In this document: piece by piece, positions 38,324-46,884 of the stretch
Numbering within the stretch: position 1 is the stretch's first letter
Layout of the letters: each line of letters begins with the position of its first letter
Source of the DNA: Ferrovibrio sp.
Lineage (GTDB): Bacteria > Pseudomonadota > Alphaproteobacteria > Ferrovibrionales > Ferrovibrionaceae
Length of the DNA stretch: 64,000 bases
Assembly (NCBI RefSeq): GCF_025869515.1
Contig: NZ_JAOZVR010000077.1
Coordinates: forward strand, 103,134 to 167,133
Direction: 5' to 3'
Made by a program: the position numbers and the translations under genes
Notes under the pieces: generated by a model
Databases searched by the model: none
Seen by the model: the letters and a program-made list of their open reading frames with translations, nothing else
What the model was told of the DNA's origin: nothing

Positions 38324-40513
38324 CTAGGGCCGGTCTTCCCCCGTGAACGCCGCCGGCGGCTGGCCGGCCAGCCGCCGTTCCCACATCTGCGTATAGGCCG
38401 CTTCCAGATTGCGGCTGAAGCGCGCGATGTCGAACAGCGGCGAGGTGAGCCGGTTGGCGGCCAGCCGCTGCCGCAATGCCGCGAGCCGCGCCGGATCGCG
38501 TGCCAGCGCGAGCGCCAGGGCTTCGTAGTCTTCCAGATTGTCGGTGATCAGTTCAGGCAGGCCGACGGCGGTGAGCAGGCTGCCCGCCACGCGGCCGATG
38601 AAGGTGCTGCCGGCACAGGTGAGCACCGGAAGCCCGGCCCAGAGCGCATCGCTTGCCGTGGTATGCGCGTTCACCGGCAGGGTATCGAGGAACAGGTCGG
38701 CCAGCGCCTGGCGCGCCAGATGCGCGGGCTGCGGCAGCGGCAGCGCGAACACCAGGCGGGCGGGATCGATGCCGCGCGCCTGCGCCTCGCGCCGCAGATT
38801 CTCGGCCGCATCCGGTTCCACCTGCAGCTGCCACAGCACGCTGCCCGGCACCTGGGCCAGCAGGCGCATCCAGATATCGAAGACGCGCGGCGTCAGCTTG
38901 TAGGGATTGTTGAAACTGGAAAAGACGAACCCCTGCTCCGGCAAGCCGAACGCGGCGCGAGAAAGCTGCAGGCTGGCGATCGGACGCTTGGTGTCGTTGG
39001 GCTGGTAGGAATGCGGCAGCGCGACAACCTTCTCGTCGAACCAGGCATGCTGTTCCGGCGGAATGAGGAAGCGGTCGGCGATGATGTAGTCGATGAAGGG
39101 CGCCCCCATGGTGCCGGGATAGCCGAGATAGTTGACCTGGATCGGTGCCGGCCGCGACGCCATGATCTCGGGTCGCGCATTCTGGGTATAGCCCTTGAGG
39201 TCGACCAGGATATCGATGTCGTCGGCATAGATGCGGCGGGCCGATTCGTCATGCGGCAGCAGGCGCAGATCGACGAAATGGTCGAAGCCCGCCACCAGCC
39301 GGCGGCGCACATCGCTGTCGGAATCCGGGCCGATCGAATAGGCCGTAATCTCGAAACGGCTGCGGTCATGGCGTTCGAACAGCTCGGCCATCAGGTAGGC
39401 CGTGGCATGCGGAAGGTAATCGGCCGACAGGTAGCCGATGCGGATCTTCTCACGCCGCCGCGGCGCCGGATGCGGCGGCAGGCTGACGGTGGCCCGGCCG
39501 ACCTGCGCGGCGTAGCCGCGCGCATTGATCAGCTGTTCTTCCGGCGTCGAGTCCAGCGTGATCAGGGAAAAGGCCGAGACTCGCGTCGGGCCTTCGCGCA
39601 CCAGGCGCCGCACCTTGCCGTCGACCTTGTCGTCGAAATCGCGCCAGTCGCAGATATGCCGCTTTTCGAAGGAGAGCTTGCCCCAGGAACCGGTATGTTC
39701 GGGTGCGATGACCGTCGCCTGTTCGAACAGGGCGATCGCCTCGCGCCGCCGCCCGTTTTCCGCCAGCAGCGTGCCGAGATTGGCCAGCGCATCGACGAAA
39801 TCCGGCCGCATGCGCAGGGCCTCGCGATAGGCGGCCTCGGCACCGGCAAGATCCTGCACATGTTTCAGCGCATTGCCGAGATTGCTCCAGGCCTCGAAAT
39901 ACTGCGGGGCGATCGCCAGGGTCTCGCGGTAGCGGGCGATGGCCTCGGCATGACGGCCCATCTCGAACAGGCAGATGCCGAGATTCATCAGCGCCTGCGG
40001 GAAGCGCGGATTGATCGCCAGACCCTTTTCCTGGATGGCGACCGCCTCGGCCAGCCGGCCGGTCTGGCGATAGACCATGCCGAGATGGTAATAGGAATGC
40101 AGATAGTCCGGCTGGACGCGGATCGCTTCCTCGTAACAGGCGATCGCCTCGGCGAACGCGCCACGGCCGCGCAGGATATTGCCCAGATTGTTATGGGCCG
40201 CGGCATTGGGCTGCAGCCTGATGGCCTTCTGATAGGAGGCCACCGCGTCGTCCAGCTTGCCCTGGTCGCGCAGGATATTGCCGAGATTGTTATGCGCCTC
40301 GGTGCTGCGCGGATCGACGCTGAGCGCGCGCCGGATCAGCCTGGCGGCCTCTTCCAGCTCGCCGCGGCCATACAGCAAAGCGCCCAGATTCTGCGCGGCC
40401 AGCGCTTCACGGGGACGTTTCAGCAATATTTTCCGGTAGAGTTTTTCCGCGTCTTCCAGCCGGCCGGCCTGATGGGCCTCTACCGCCTGGACCAGAACCT
40501 TGTCGACAGCCAT
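38324..40513 (-). CDS. TPR-containing GT41 glycosyltransferase (SPINDLY/OGT-like)
   Basis: A 729-residue cytosolic protein. Residues 1-330 hold about nine tetratricopeptide repeats (AEKLYRKILLKRP, AARLIRRALSVDP, AVASYQKAIRLQP, AIACYEEAIRVQP, AVAIQEKGLAINP, AIARYRETLAIAP, AEAAYREALRMRP and AIALFEQATVIAP). The C-terminal half is the SPY/OGT-like catalytic region (RIGYLSADYLPHATAYLMAELFERHD, YLGYPGTMGAPFIDYIIADRF, FLDTLPVNAHTTASDALWAGLPVLT, SFIGRVAGSLL). Such enzymes transfer a sugar from a nucleotide donor to protein Ser/Thr. The start chosen is MAVDKVLVQAV; the frame continues upstream without similarity. No flagellin gene is nearby. Confidence 0.9.
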   Translation of the reverse strand: MAVDKVLVQAVEAHQAGRLEDAEKLYRKILLKRPREALAAQNLGALLYGRGELEEAARLIRRALSVDPRSTEAHNNLGNILRDQGKLDDAVASYQKAIRLQPNAAAHNNLGNILRGRGAFAEAIACYEEAIRVQPDYLHSYYHLGMVYRQTGRLAEAVAIQEKGLAINPRFPQALMNLGICLFEMGRHAEAIARYRETLAIAPQYFEAWSNLGNALKHVQDLAGAEAAYREALRMRPDFVDALANLGTLLAENGRRREAIALFEQATVIAPEHTGSWGKLSFEKRHICDWRDFDDKVDGKVRRLVREGPTRVSAFSLITLDSTPEEQLINARGYAAQVGRATVSLPPHPAPRRREKIRIGYLSADYLPHATAYLMAELFERHDRSRFEITAYSIGPDSDSDVRRRLVAGFDHFVDLRLLPHDESARRIYADDIDILVDLKGYTQNARPEIMASRPAPIQVNYLGYPGTMGAPFIDYIIADRFLIPPEQHAWFDEKVVALPHSYQPNDTKRPIASLQLSRAAFGLPEQGFVFSSFNNPYKLTPRVFDIWMRLLAQVPGSVLWQLQVEPDAAENLRREAQARGIDPARLVFALPLPQPAHLARQALADLFLDTLPVNAHTTASDALWAGLPVLTCAGSTFIGRVAGSLLTAVGLPELITDNLEDYEALALALARDPARLAALRQRLAANRLTSPLFDIARFSRNLEAAYTQMWERRLAGQPPAAFTGEDRP

Positions 40514-40651
40514 GCCTTGCCCTGCAATCCCCGTGACCCGGAGCATACAGAGGCGCCGCCCGGGCCACAATCGCGCCGCCACAATTTGACCGCACTTGGC
40601 TGGCCCAGTACGGTTTCCGCCCAGCTTTCCATAACCGACAAGAGCGCAGCC

Positions 40652-41956
40652 ATGACGGATTCCGCCGCGCCTGCCGCAGCCCCCGCAGCCGCACCCCCCG
40701 CCCACACCACCGTGTGCATCAGCGGCGGCGGTCCCGCCGGCATGATGCTGGGCCTGCTGCTGGCGCGCGCCGGCATCCGCGTCACCGTGCTGGAAAAGCA
40801 CAAGGATTTCTTCCGCGACTTCCGTGGCGACACCATCCATACCTCGACGCTGGAACTGATGCGCGAACTCGGCCTGCTGGAGGCCTTCCTGCGCCTGCCG
40901 CACCAGAAAGCCTATCGCCTGGGTGGCCGCTTCGGCAGCGACGATGTCACCATCGGCGAATTCAAATACCTGCCGACGCCGTGCAAATTCGTCGCCTTCA
41001 TGCCGCAATGGGATTTCCTTGATTTCCTGCAGCGCCAGGCGGCATGCTATCCGGCCTTCGATTTGCGGATGCAGACCAAGGCGACCGGCCTGCTGCGCAG
41101 TCAGAATGCGGCTTCCCCGGGCCGGGTCAGCGGCGTGGCGTATCGCACTGCCGATGGCAGCAAGGGCGAACTCACCGCCGATCTGGTGGTGGCCTGCGAC
41201 GGTCGCGATTCGACCCTGCGGCACCAGAGCGGCCTGCCCGTGGTCGATCTCGGCGCACCGCTGGATGTGCTGTGGTTCCGCCTGCCGCGCATGGCCAACG
41301 ATCCACATGACCTGCTCGGCCGCATCGACCGCGGCCAGGCTCTGGTGCTGATCGACCGCGGCGACTACTGGCAATGCGCCTATCTGATTCCCAAGGGCGG
41401 GCTGGCCGGCCTGCAGGCCCGCGGCCTGCCCAGCCTGCGCGCCGCGATAGCGCATATCGCGCCCTTTGCCGGCGCGCGGCTGGAGGCGGCACTGCCGGAC
41501 TGGGATGCGCTGAAACTGCTGTCGGTGCAGGTCAACCGGCTGCATCGCTGGCATGCCCCGGGCCTGCTCTGCATCGGCGATGCCGCCCATGCGATGTCGC
41601 CGGTCGGCGGCGTCGGCATCAACCTCGCCATCCAGGATGCGGTGGCCACCGCCAATATCCTGTATCCCGCGCTGCTGCAGGCGCAGGACCAGGGCGTGCC
41701 GATCATCGACGCCATGCTGGAAGAAGTGCAGGCACGGCGCGAAAAACCGACCCGGCTGCTCCAGGCCTTCCAGCTGCGCGTGCAGGATTTCCTCTACAGC
41801 CGCGTCTTTGCCGCCGGCGCCGCGCCGGTGCGGGCGCCGGTGCTGCTGCGTCTGGTCAGCCGCATCCCGCTGCTGCGCGGCCTGCTGCCCCGGCTGGTGG
41901 CACTGGGGCCGCGGCGCGAGCATATCGTCACGCCTGAAATGCGGGCCGCCTCATGA
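40652..41956 (+). CDS. FAD-dependent monooxygenase (UbiH/PHBH type)
   Basis: A 434-residue class A flavoprotein. It has GGGPAGMMLGLLLARAG near residue 24 after a low-complexity Ala/Pro start, the Glu of VLEKHK, the segment FRDFRGDTIHTSTLELMRELGL, CDGRDSTLRHQSGL, and CIGDAAHAMSPVGGVGINLAIQDA. It probably hydroxylates an aromatic or other conjugated substrate with NAD(P)H and oxygen. Its TGA overlaps the next start by ATGA, so it is coupled to an AsmA gene. No catabolic partner is evident here. Confidence 0.9.
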   Translation: MTDSAAPAAAPAAAPPAHTTVCISGGGPAGMMLGLLLARAGIRVTVLEKHKDFFRDFRGDTIHTSTLELMRELGLLEAFLRLPHQKAYRLGGRFGSDDVTIGEFKYLPTPCKFVAFMPQWDFLDFLQRQAACYPAFDLRMQTKATGLLRSQNAASPGRVSGVAYRTADGSKGELTADLVVACDGRDSTLRHQSGLPVVDLGAPLDVLWFRLPRMANDPHDLLGRIDRGQALVLIDRGDYWQCAYLIPKGGLAGLQARGLPSLRAAIAHIAPFAGARLEAALPDWDALKLLSVQVNRLHRWHAPGLLCIGDAAHAMSPVGGVGINLAIQDAVATANILYPALLQAQDQGVPIIDAMLEEVQARREKPTRLLQAFQLRVQDFLYSRVFAAGAAPVRAPVLLRLVSRIPLLRGLLPRLVALGPRREHIVTPEMRAAS

Positions 41957-43821
41957 CGCGCACAGCCATGCGCCGCACGGCGACACTCATCGCTGCCGTT
42001 ACAGCCGGCCTGCTGCTGCTTGCGCTCGCCGGCATCGCCGCGCTGCTGGCCTGGCCGCGCCCGGCGGCGGAAATGCTGGTGAGCCGGCTGCTCGACCGCC
42101 GCGTCGCCATCGCCGAGCTGTCGATCGGCTGGCAGGACCCGGTGCTGCTGCGGCTGCGCGGGCTGCAGATCGCCAATATACCGGACGGCAGCAGCGCCGA
42201 TATGGTGGCGATCGAAGCGCTGGAGGCCGCCATCGACCGCACCGCGCTGCTGCAGGGCCGGCTGGTCTACGAACGCCTGCATGTGGAGCGCCCGCGCGTG
42301 GCGCTGGAACGCGACAGCCATGGCCGCGGCAACTGGCAGTTCGGGGCGGCCGAGCCTGGCGATGACGCGGCGGAGACGCCATCCGACAGCCGGCTGGTGC
42401 TGATCCCCAAGACGCGCCAGCAATTCCCCAGCCTGCTGGATTTCCGCCTCACCGGCGGCGAAGTGCGCTTCCGCACCTCCTCGGGCAAATGGCTGCGCCT
42501 GCCGCTGGACGACCTGGCGATCCAGGCGGCCGACGAGACTGCGCCGGTCAGCATTGTCCTCGATGGCGGCTATAACGAGACCGACGCGCAGCTGACCGCC
42601 AGCACCGCCTCCTTCAACGCCTTCCGCGATGCCACAAAGCCGTTCGATGCCGGCTTCAGCATCGTGGCCGCCGGCGTGAAGCTGGATTTCAAGGGCGTGA
42701 TCGGCGAGCCGCTCGATTTCGATGCTGTAGAAGGCCGCCTGGCGCTGGAAGCGCGGCGACTGGACGATGTGATCCGGATTTTCGACAGCCCGAGCGGCAT
42801 CGCCGCCCCGGTGAAGCTGATCGGCGGTTTGAGCCGCGCTGGCGATGCCTGGCGGCTGGACGACATCCACGGCGATATCGGCGGCAACCGTTTCGAAGGC
42901 CGCATCGCGCTGGATGAAGGCGGACGCGGCGAAGCCGACGATCTGCAGATCCGGCTTGATTTCGACCGGCTCGACCTGCCCGGCATCCTGCCGCAGGGCA
43001 GCGATGACTGGCGCAGGCTGCGGCTGCGCCCGGCCACGGCCGAAGATACCGCGCATCTCGATATCCAGCTCAGCGCCGGCACACTGCTCTATGGCGAGCA
43101 TCGCCTGCAGCAGGCCGCCGCCGCCGTGGAAGTGGCGGCCGGCCATATCCGCCTGCAGGGCGCGACGGCCAGGCTGGGCGAAACCGGGCAGTTGAAACTG
43201 GCCGGTGCGCTGCGGGCGCAGGGCGAGACCGGCGGTACGCTGCTGGCCAGTCTGCAGCTGCAAAAGGCCGAGGCCGGCGCGGTGCTGCAGATCGTTGGCC
43301 TGCGCGATGGCGCCGCGCTGCTGGCCGGCGCCGTGGATGGCGCCGCAGACATCGGCATGACCGGCGCCACGCTCGGCGAAGCGGTGAAGACCGCGCGCGG
43401 CCATGCCGTGCTGACGATGCAGCAGGGCCGTATCGCACGCAGTCTGGTGGAAGCAGCCTCCGCCGATCTGCGCGCCCTGTTCCGCAGCCGCGACGACGGC
43501 ACGGCGCTGCGCTGCCTGCTGGCCGCCGCCACGCTGAAGGACGGCACGCTGGTGCTGGCGCCGGTGATCCTGCGCAGCGACGGCGGCACCGTGCGCGCTG
43601 CCGGGCAGATCGACCTGGTGCAGCAGCAGGTGGAAGTGACGCTGCGGTCGGATCCGCAAACCACCGGCTTCCTGGCGCTGGATATTCCCCTGCGCATCCA
43701 CGGCCCGCTGGCCGATCCGTCGGCCCAGCCGTTGCGCGGCGCCGCCCTGCCCGACCTGCCGCCGCCGGTCCTGCCGCCGGCCCAGGCCGCGCTGGCGCAG
43801 GGCAATCCCTGCCGGAATTAG
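41953..43821 (+). CDS. AsmA-family envelope protein
   Basis: A 622-residue protein with an N-terminal membrane anchor (ATLIAAVTAGLLLLALAGIAALLAW) and a long periplasmic region of beta-rich repeats. The AsmA signature is seen early (EMLVSRLLDRRVAIAELSIGWQDPVLLRLRGLQIAN, LQGRLVYERLHVERPRVALERD) and late (MQQGRIARSLVEAA, GGTVRAAGQIDLVQQQVEVTLRSD). AsmA-like proteins are implicated in phospholipid transport between membranes. Translation is coupled to the preceding monooxygenase. Confidence 0.88.
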   Translation: MTRTAMRRTATLIAAVTAGLLLLALAGIAALLAWPRPAAEMLVSRLLDRRVAIAELSIGWQDPVLLRLRGLQIANIPDGSSADMVAIEALEAAIDRTALLQGRLVYERLHVERPRVALERDSHGRGNWQFGAAEPGDDAAETPSDSRLVLIPKTRQQFPSLLDFRLTGGEVRFRTSSGKWLRLPLDDLAIQAADETAPVSIVLDGGYNETDAQLTASTASFNAFRDATKPFDAGFSIVAAGVKLDFKGVIGEPLDFDAVEGRLALEARRLDDVIRIFDSPSGIAAPVKLIGGLSRAGDAWRLDDIHGDIGGNRFEGRIALDEGGRGEADDLQIRLDFDRLDLPGILPQGSDDWRRLRLRPATAEDTAHLDIQLSAGTLLYGEHRLQQAAAAVEVAAGHIRLQGATARLGETGQLKLAGALRAQGETGGTLLASLQLQKAEAGAVLQIVGLRDGAALLAGAVDGAADIGMTGATLGEAVKTARGHAVLTMQQGRIARSLVEAASADLRALFRSRDDGTALRCLLAAATLKDGTLVLAPVILRSDGGTVRAAGQIDLVQQQVEVTLRSDPQTTGFLALDIPLRIHGPLADPSAQPLRGAALPDLPPPVLPPAQAALAQGNPCRN

Positions 43822-43825
43822 GCGC

Positions 43826-43856
43826 TGCGGCGGTATCCGGCGCGGAAACCGCCGCA
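43826..43856 (+). terminator. Possible terminator after the AsmA gene
   Basis: TGCGGCGGT (43826-43834) pairs with ACCGCCGCA (43848-43856). A TTTT run follows 12 bases later rather than directly, so termination is uncertain. It lies just before the EcfG-type promoter of the next gene. Confidence 0.45.
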
Positions 43857-43882
43857 GGAACCGGCAGTTTTGCCACATCGTT
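43857..43882 (+). promoter_or_regulatory. EcfG-type promoter for iron-permease-like gene
   Basis: GGAAC (43857-43861), a 17-bp spacer and CGTT (43879-43882), 30 bp before the ATG at 43912. This matches the alphaproteobacterial general-stress consensus GGAAC-N16/17-CGTT. Confidence 0.8.
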
Positions 43883-43911
43883 TAGACCGGTGCTTCACCA
43901 GAGGTGCCGTC

Positions 43912-44337
43912 ATGCCGAAATCGCCGCATTCCGCCCCAAAATCAAATTCCCTGTCCATGTGGTTCACCCGCTTTGCCGGCCGCGCCGCGCATATCGCCGG
44001 CACGCCATGGATCTTTGCGCTGGCCGTTGGCTGCATCCTGGTCTGGGCGGCATTCGGGCCGCTGCTGGGCTTTTCCGAAGTCTGGCAGCTGACGGTGAAT
44101 ACCGGGACCACCATCGTCACCTTCCTGATGGTGTTCCTGATCCAGAACACGCAGAACCGCGACTCTGCGGCCATGCAGATCAAGCTGGATGAGCTGATCC
44201 GCGCCACGAAGGGTGCGGAGAATGCCATGCTCGATCTTGAGGAGCTGACCGAGGAGGAGCTGGAGCAGTTCCGCGCCACCTATGAGAAACTGGCGCGCGA
44301 GGCGCGCAGGCCCAAAGGCCGGACAGCCGCGGCCTGA
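43912..44337 (+). CDS. Low-affinity iron permease-family membrane protein
   Basis: A 141-residue protein with two hydrophobic helices (AHIAGTPWIFALAVGCILVWAAFGPLLGF and LTVNTGTTIVTFLMVFLIQNTQNRD) and a charged tail ending in EELEQFRATYEKLAREA. The TGTTIVTFLMVFLIQNTQNRD block is diagnostic for the family named after yeast Fet4. Despite the name, most bacterial members are of unproven function and are too short to be channels on their own. The EcfG-type promoter upstream makes it a likely stress-response gene. Topoisomerase IB follows 4 bp later. Confidence 0.88.
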   Translation: MPKSPHSAPKSNSLSMWFTRFAGRAAHIAGTPWIFALAVGCILVWAAFGPLLGFSEVWQLTVNTGTTIVTFLMVFLIQNTQNRDSAAMQIKLDELIRATKGAENAMLDLEELTEEELEQFRATYEKLAREARRPKGRTAAA

Positions 44338-44341
44338 CGCC

Positions 44342-45469
44342 ATGCTGCACCCCCAGACACCGGAAGCCGCCGCCATCGAAGCCGGCCTGCACTATGTCAG
44401 CGATGCCATGCCGGGCATCCGGCGGCGGCGCAGCGGCCGCGGCTTTTCCTATGCTGCAGCCGACGGCGCGGCGGTGCGCGACGCTGCCGTGCTGCGGCGT
44501 ATCCGCGCGCTCGTCATCCCGCCGGCCTGGACAGATGTGTGGATTTGCCCCCGCGCCAGCGGCCATATCCAGGCCACCGGGCGCGATGCCCGTGGCCGCA
44601 AGCAGTATATCTACCATCCGGATTTCCGCGCTTTACGCGAAAGCGGCAAATACGACGCCCTGCCGGGCTTCGCCCGCCTGCTGCCGGCGATCCGCGCCCG
44701 CGTCGCCGCCGACATGGCGCAGCCCGGCCTGCCGCGCGACAAGGTGCTGGCCACCATCGTGCATCTGCTGGAAACCACGCTGATCCGCATCGGCAACGCG
44801 GATTACGCGGCGCGGAACGGCAGCCATGGCCTGACCACGCTGCACCGCCGGCATGTGAAGCTGGAGCGCGGCACACTGCGTTTCCGTTTCACCGGCAAGA
44901 GCGGCAAGAGCTGGGACCTGCAGCTGCAGGATCGCCGCGTGCTGAAGGTGGTTCGCGCCTGCCAGGACCTGCCGGGCCAGGAGCTGTTCCGCTATCGCGA
45001 CGATGACGGTGCCGTGCTCGGCGTCAGCTCGGCCGATGTGAACCGGTATTTACGCATGATCAGCGGCAGCGACATCACGGCAAAGGATTTCCGCACCTGG
45101 GCCGGCACGGTGCTGGCGGCCCTTGCCCTGCAGACTTTTGCCGCGCCGTCGAGCCAGCGCGAGGCGAAGCGAAACCTGAAAGCGGCACTGACCGAGGTGA
45201 GCGGCAAGCTTGGCAATACGGTGGCGATCTGCCGCAAATGTTACATCCACCCGCTGGTGATCGCGCGCTATCTGGCCGGCCAGCATCGCCTGCGCATGCC
45301 GCGGGCTGTGGATAAAGACGGGTTGCGCCCGGAGCTGCGTCCGGAGGAAATCGCGGTTCTGCGCCACATCACGCGCAAGCCGCGCGCGCCGGTTGCAGTC
45401 CGGCCACAAACGAAAACAATCAGGCGTCTAAAATGCGAAACTGTGATGACAAACGGAACGCAGCTGTAA
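44342..45469 (+). CDS. DNA topoisomerase IB (poxvirus-type)
   Basis: A 375-residue topoisomerase relaxing supercoils through a 3'-phosphotyrosine. The N-terminal beta domain contains YVSDAMPGIRRRRSGRGFSY and IPPAWTDVWICP, with AGHIQATGRDARGRKQYIYHPDF as conserved core. The C-terminal catalytic part has GLTTLHRRHVKLERGTLRFRFTGKSGK, DFRTWAGTVLAA and the active-site Tyr in CRKCYIHPLVI. It is co-transcribed with the iron-permease-like gene, so it should fall under the EcfG-type promoter. Confidence 0.93.
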   Translation: MLHPQTPEAAAIEAGLHYVSDAMPGIRRRRSGRGFSYAAADGAAVRDAAVLRRIRALVIPPAWTDVWICPRASGHIQATGRDARGRKQYIYHPDFRALRESGKYDALPGFARLLPAIRARVAADMAQPGLPRDKVLATIVHLLETTLIRIGNADYAARNGSHGLTTLHRRHVKLERGTLRFRFTGKSGKSWDLQLQDRRVLKVVRACQDLPGQELFRYRDDDGAVLGVSSADVNRYLRMISGSDITAKDFRTWAGTVLAALALQTFAAPSSQREAKRNLKAALTEVSGKLGNTVAICRKCYIHPLVIARYLAGQHRLRMPRAVDKDGLRPELRPEEIAVLRHITRKPRAPVAVRPQTKTIRRLKCETVMTNGTQL

Positions 45470-45479
45470 GCGGGGCGTT
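45455..45479 (+). promoter_or_regulatory. EcfG-type promoter for the 79-residue protein gene
   Basis: GGAAC (45455-45459), a 16-bp spacer and CGTT (45476-45479): an exact match to the consensus. It begins inside the last codons of topoisomerase IB and lies 92 bp before the start at 45571. Confidence 0.8.
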
Positions 45480-45570
45480 ATATAACTAGCTCAAGATATG
45501 TCCTGCCCGATTCGGTCGCCGCAACACGCACGGGCTGGCCGCCGGATCAGGACAAAAAGGAGTGCCCCCC

Positions 45571-45810
45571 ATGCAGACCAATCTCCAGATTCTCGACTGG
45601 ACCGTCGACGCCGCCGCCATGATCGCGGAGAACGACGACTATGTGGTGTCGCTGTATGACGGCGTGGATGGCGATTACGATGTCGCCTTCATCCGCGCCA
45701 AGCAGGCCTCGCGCTATTCTGCTCCGGCAGCGGACCTGGCGGCCGAACGCGTCGCCATGCGCGAGGCGCGTGTCGCCTTCACGCTGGCGATGCGGCAGCA
45801 GCGGAGCTGA
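45571..45810 (+). CDS. Small hypothetical acidic protein, predicted EcfG target
   Basis: A 79-residue soluble protein that I do not recognise. It begins MQTNLQILDWTVDAAAMI, has an acidic central part (AENDDYVVSLYDGVDGDYDVAF) and a helical Ala/Arg-rich C terminus. AAAAGGAG precedes the ATG with normal spacing. An exact EcfG-type promoter precedes the gene. Its 3' end overlaps by 32 bp the convergent LLM oxidoreductase. Confidence 0.8.
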   Translation: MQTNLQILDWTVDAAAMIAENDDYVVSLYDGVDGDYDVAFIRAKQASRYSAPAADLAAERVAMREARVAFTLAMRQQRS

Positions 45811-46834
45811 GCGTTTCCCGTAACGCAAATTCTTCCGCCAGCAATTCGTAGGAGCGCCGCTTGACCTCGCGGCTGTGCGTCCAGGTCAGGATGACGATCT
45901 CGTCCAGCTGCTGCTCCTGCGCCAGTTTGCGCAGCTTGGCCGCCACCTGCGCGGCCGACCCCGCATAGGAATTCGCCCACAGGGTTTCGACCTCGGCTTC
46001 CTCGTCGCGGCTGAACGGCGGCAGGTCGTCGGGTGACAGCAACGGGCCGAGCCGTCCGCGGTTGCGATCGATGCGCCAGCGCGCCCGGCTGCGGAACCAG
46101 TGCCGCGCCTCGTCTTCGGTTTCCGCCGCCAGCGCCCAGACGCAGAGATTGGCCTTCGGCTCACTCAGAAATGGCGAGGGCTTGAAGCTGCGGCGATAGA
46201 GATCGAGCGCCTGGCCGGCGCCGCGCCCGTCGGTGATGAAATGCGCGAAGGAATACGGCAGGCCGAAATGCGCCGCCAGCTGCGCGCCGTAATCCGAACT
46301 GCCCAGCATCCAGACATCCGGCGCCGAGGACTCGCTCATCGGATGCGCCGTCACCGTGCGGAAGCTGTGGCCCTCGGGCAGCTCCAGCCCGTTGACCCAG
46401 TGCAGCAGGTCGCGTACCTGGGCCGGGAAGGTATCGGCGCCGTCGTTATGCGGGTTGAGCGCATAGGCGGTGCGGCCGTCGGAGCCTGGCGCGCGGCCGA
46501 CACCGAGATCGATGCGGCCCGGCGCCAGCGCATCGAGCACGCGGAACTGCTCGGCCACATGCAAGGCGGAATAATGCGGCAGCATCACGCCGGCCGAGCC
46601 GAGCCGGATGCGCGCGGTCGATACCGCCAGGGCGGCAAGCAGCACTTCGGGCGACGAGCCGGCGATGGAGGCATGGTTGTGATGCTCGGCGATCCAGAAG
46701 CGGCTGTAGCCGAGCGCCTCGGCATGCTTCGCGAGGCTGACGGTATCGCGGATCGCCTGGTCTTCCGGCGTGCCATGCGAAACGGTGGACTGGTCGAGAA
46801 CGGAAAGGCTGATCGGCTGGGTCATACCCGGCAT
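45779..46834 (-). CDS. LLM-class flavin-dependent oxidoreductase
   Basis: A 351-residue luciferase-like TIM-barrel flavoprotein. The order LSVLDQSTVSHGTPEDQAIRDTVSLAKHAEALGYSRFWIAEHHN, IRLGSAGVMLPHYSALHVAEQFRVLDALAPGRIDLGVGRAPG and DVWMLGSSDYGAQLAAHFGLPYSFAHFI is typical of the YhbW/MsnO8-like group. It uses FMNH2 (supplied by a reductase) or FMN; substrate unknown. It stands alone. Confidence 0.9.
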   Translation of the reverse strand: MPGMTQPISLSVLDQSTVSHGTPEDQAIRDTVSLAKHAEALGYSRFWIAEHHNHASIAGSSPEVLLAALAVSTARIRLGSAGVMLPHYSALHVAEQFRVLDALAPGRIDLGVGRAPGSDGRTAYALNPHNDGADTFPAQVRDLLHWVNGLELPEGHSFRTVTAHPMSESSAPDVWMLGSSDYGAQLAAHFGLPYSFAHFITDGRGAGQALDLYRRSFKPSPFLSEPKANLCVWALAAETEDEARHWFRSRARWRIDRNRGRLGPLLSPDDLPPFSRDEEAEVETLWANSYAGSAAQVAAKLRKLAQEQQLDEIVILTWTHSREVKRRSYELLAEEFALRETLSSAAAASPA

Positions 46835-46884
46835 CTAGGACAGATGCCGGGCCTTGGCAACCCGCCGGTACATCTGCCTTCCAC

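Noticed and set aside
41794..43878. Very long antisense frames opposite high-GC genes (for example opposite the AsmA gene and the helicase)
   Set aside because: They are complements of real genes with Ala/Arg/Gln-rich composition and no domain similarity, an effect of high GC.
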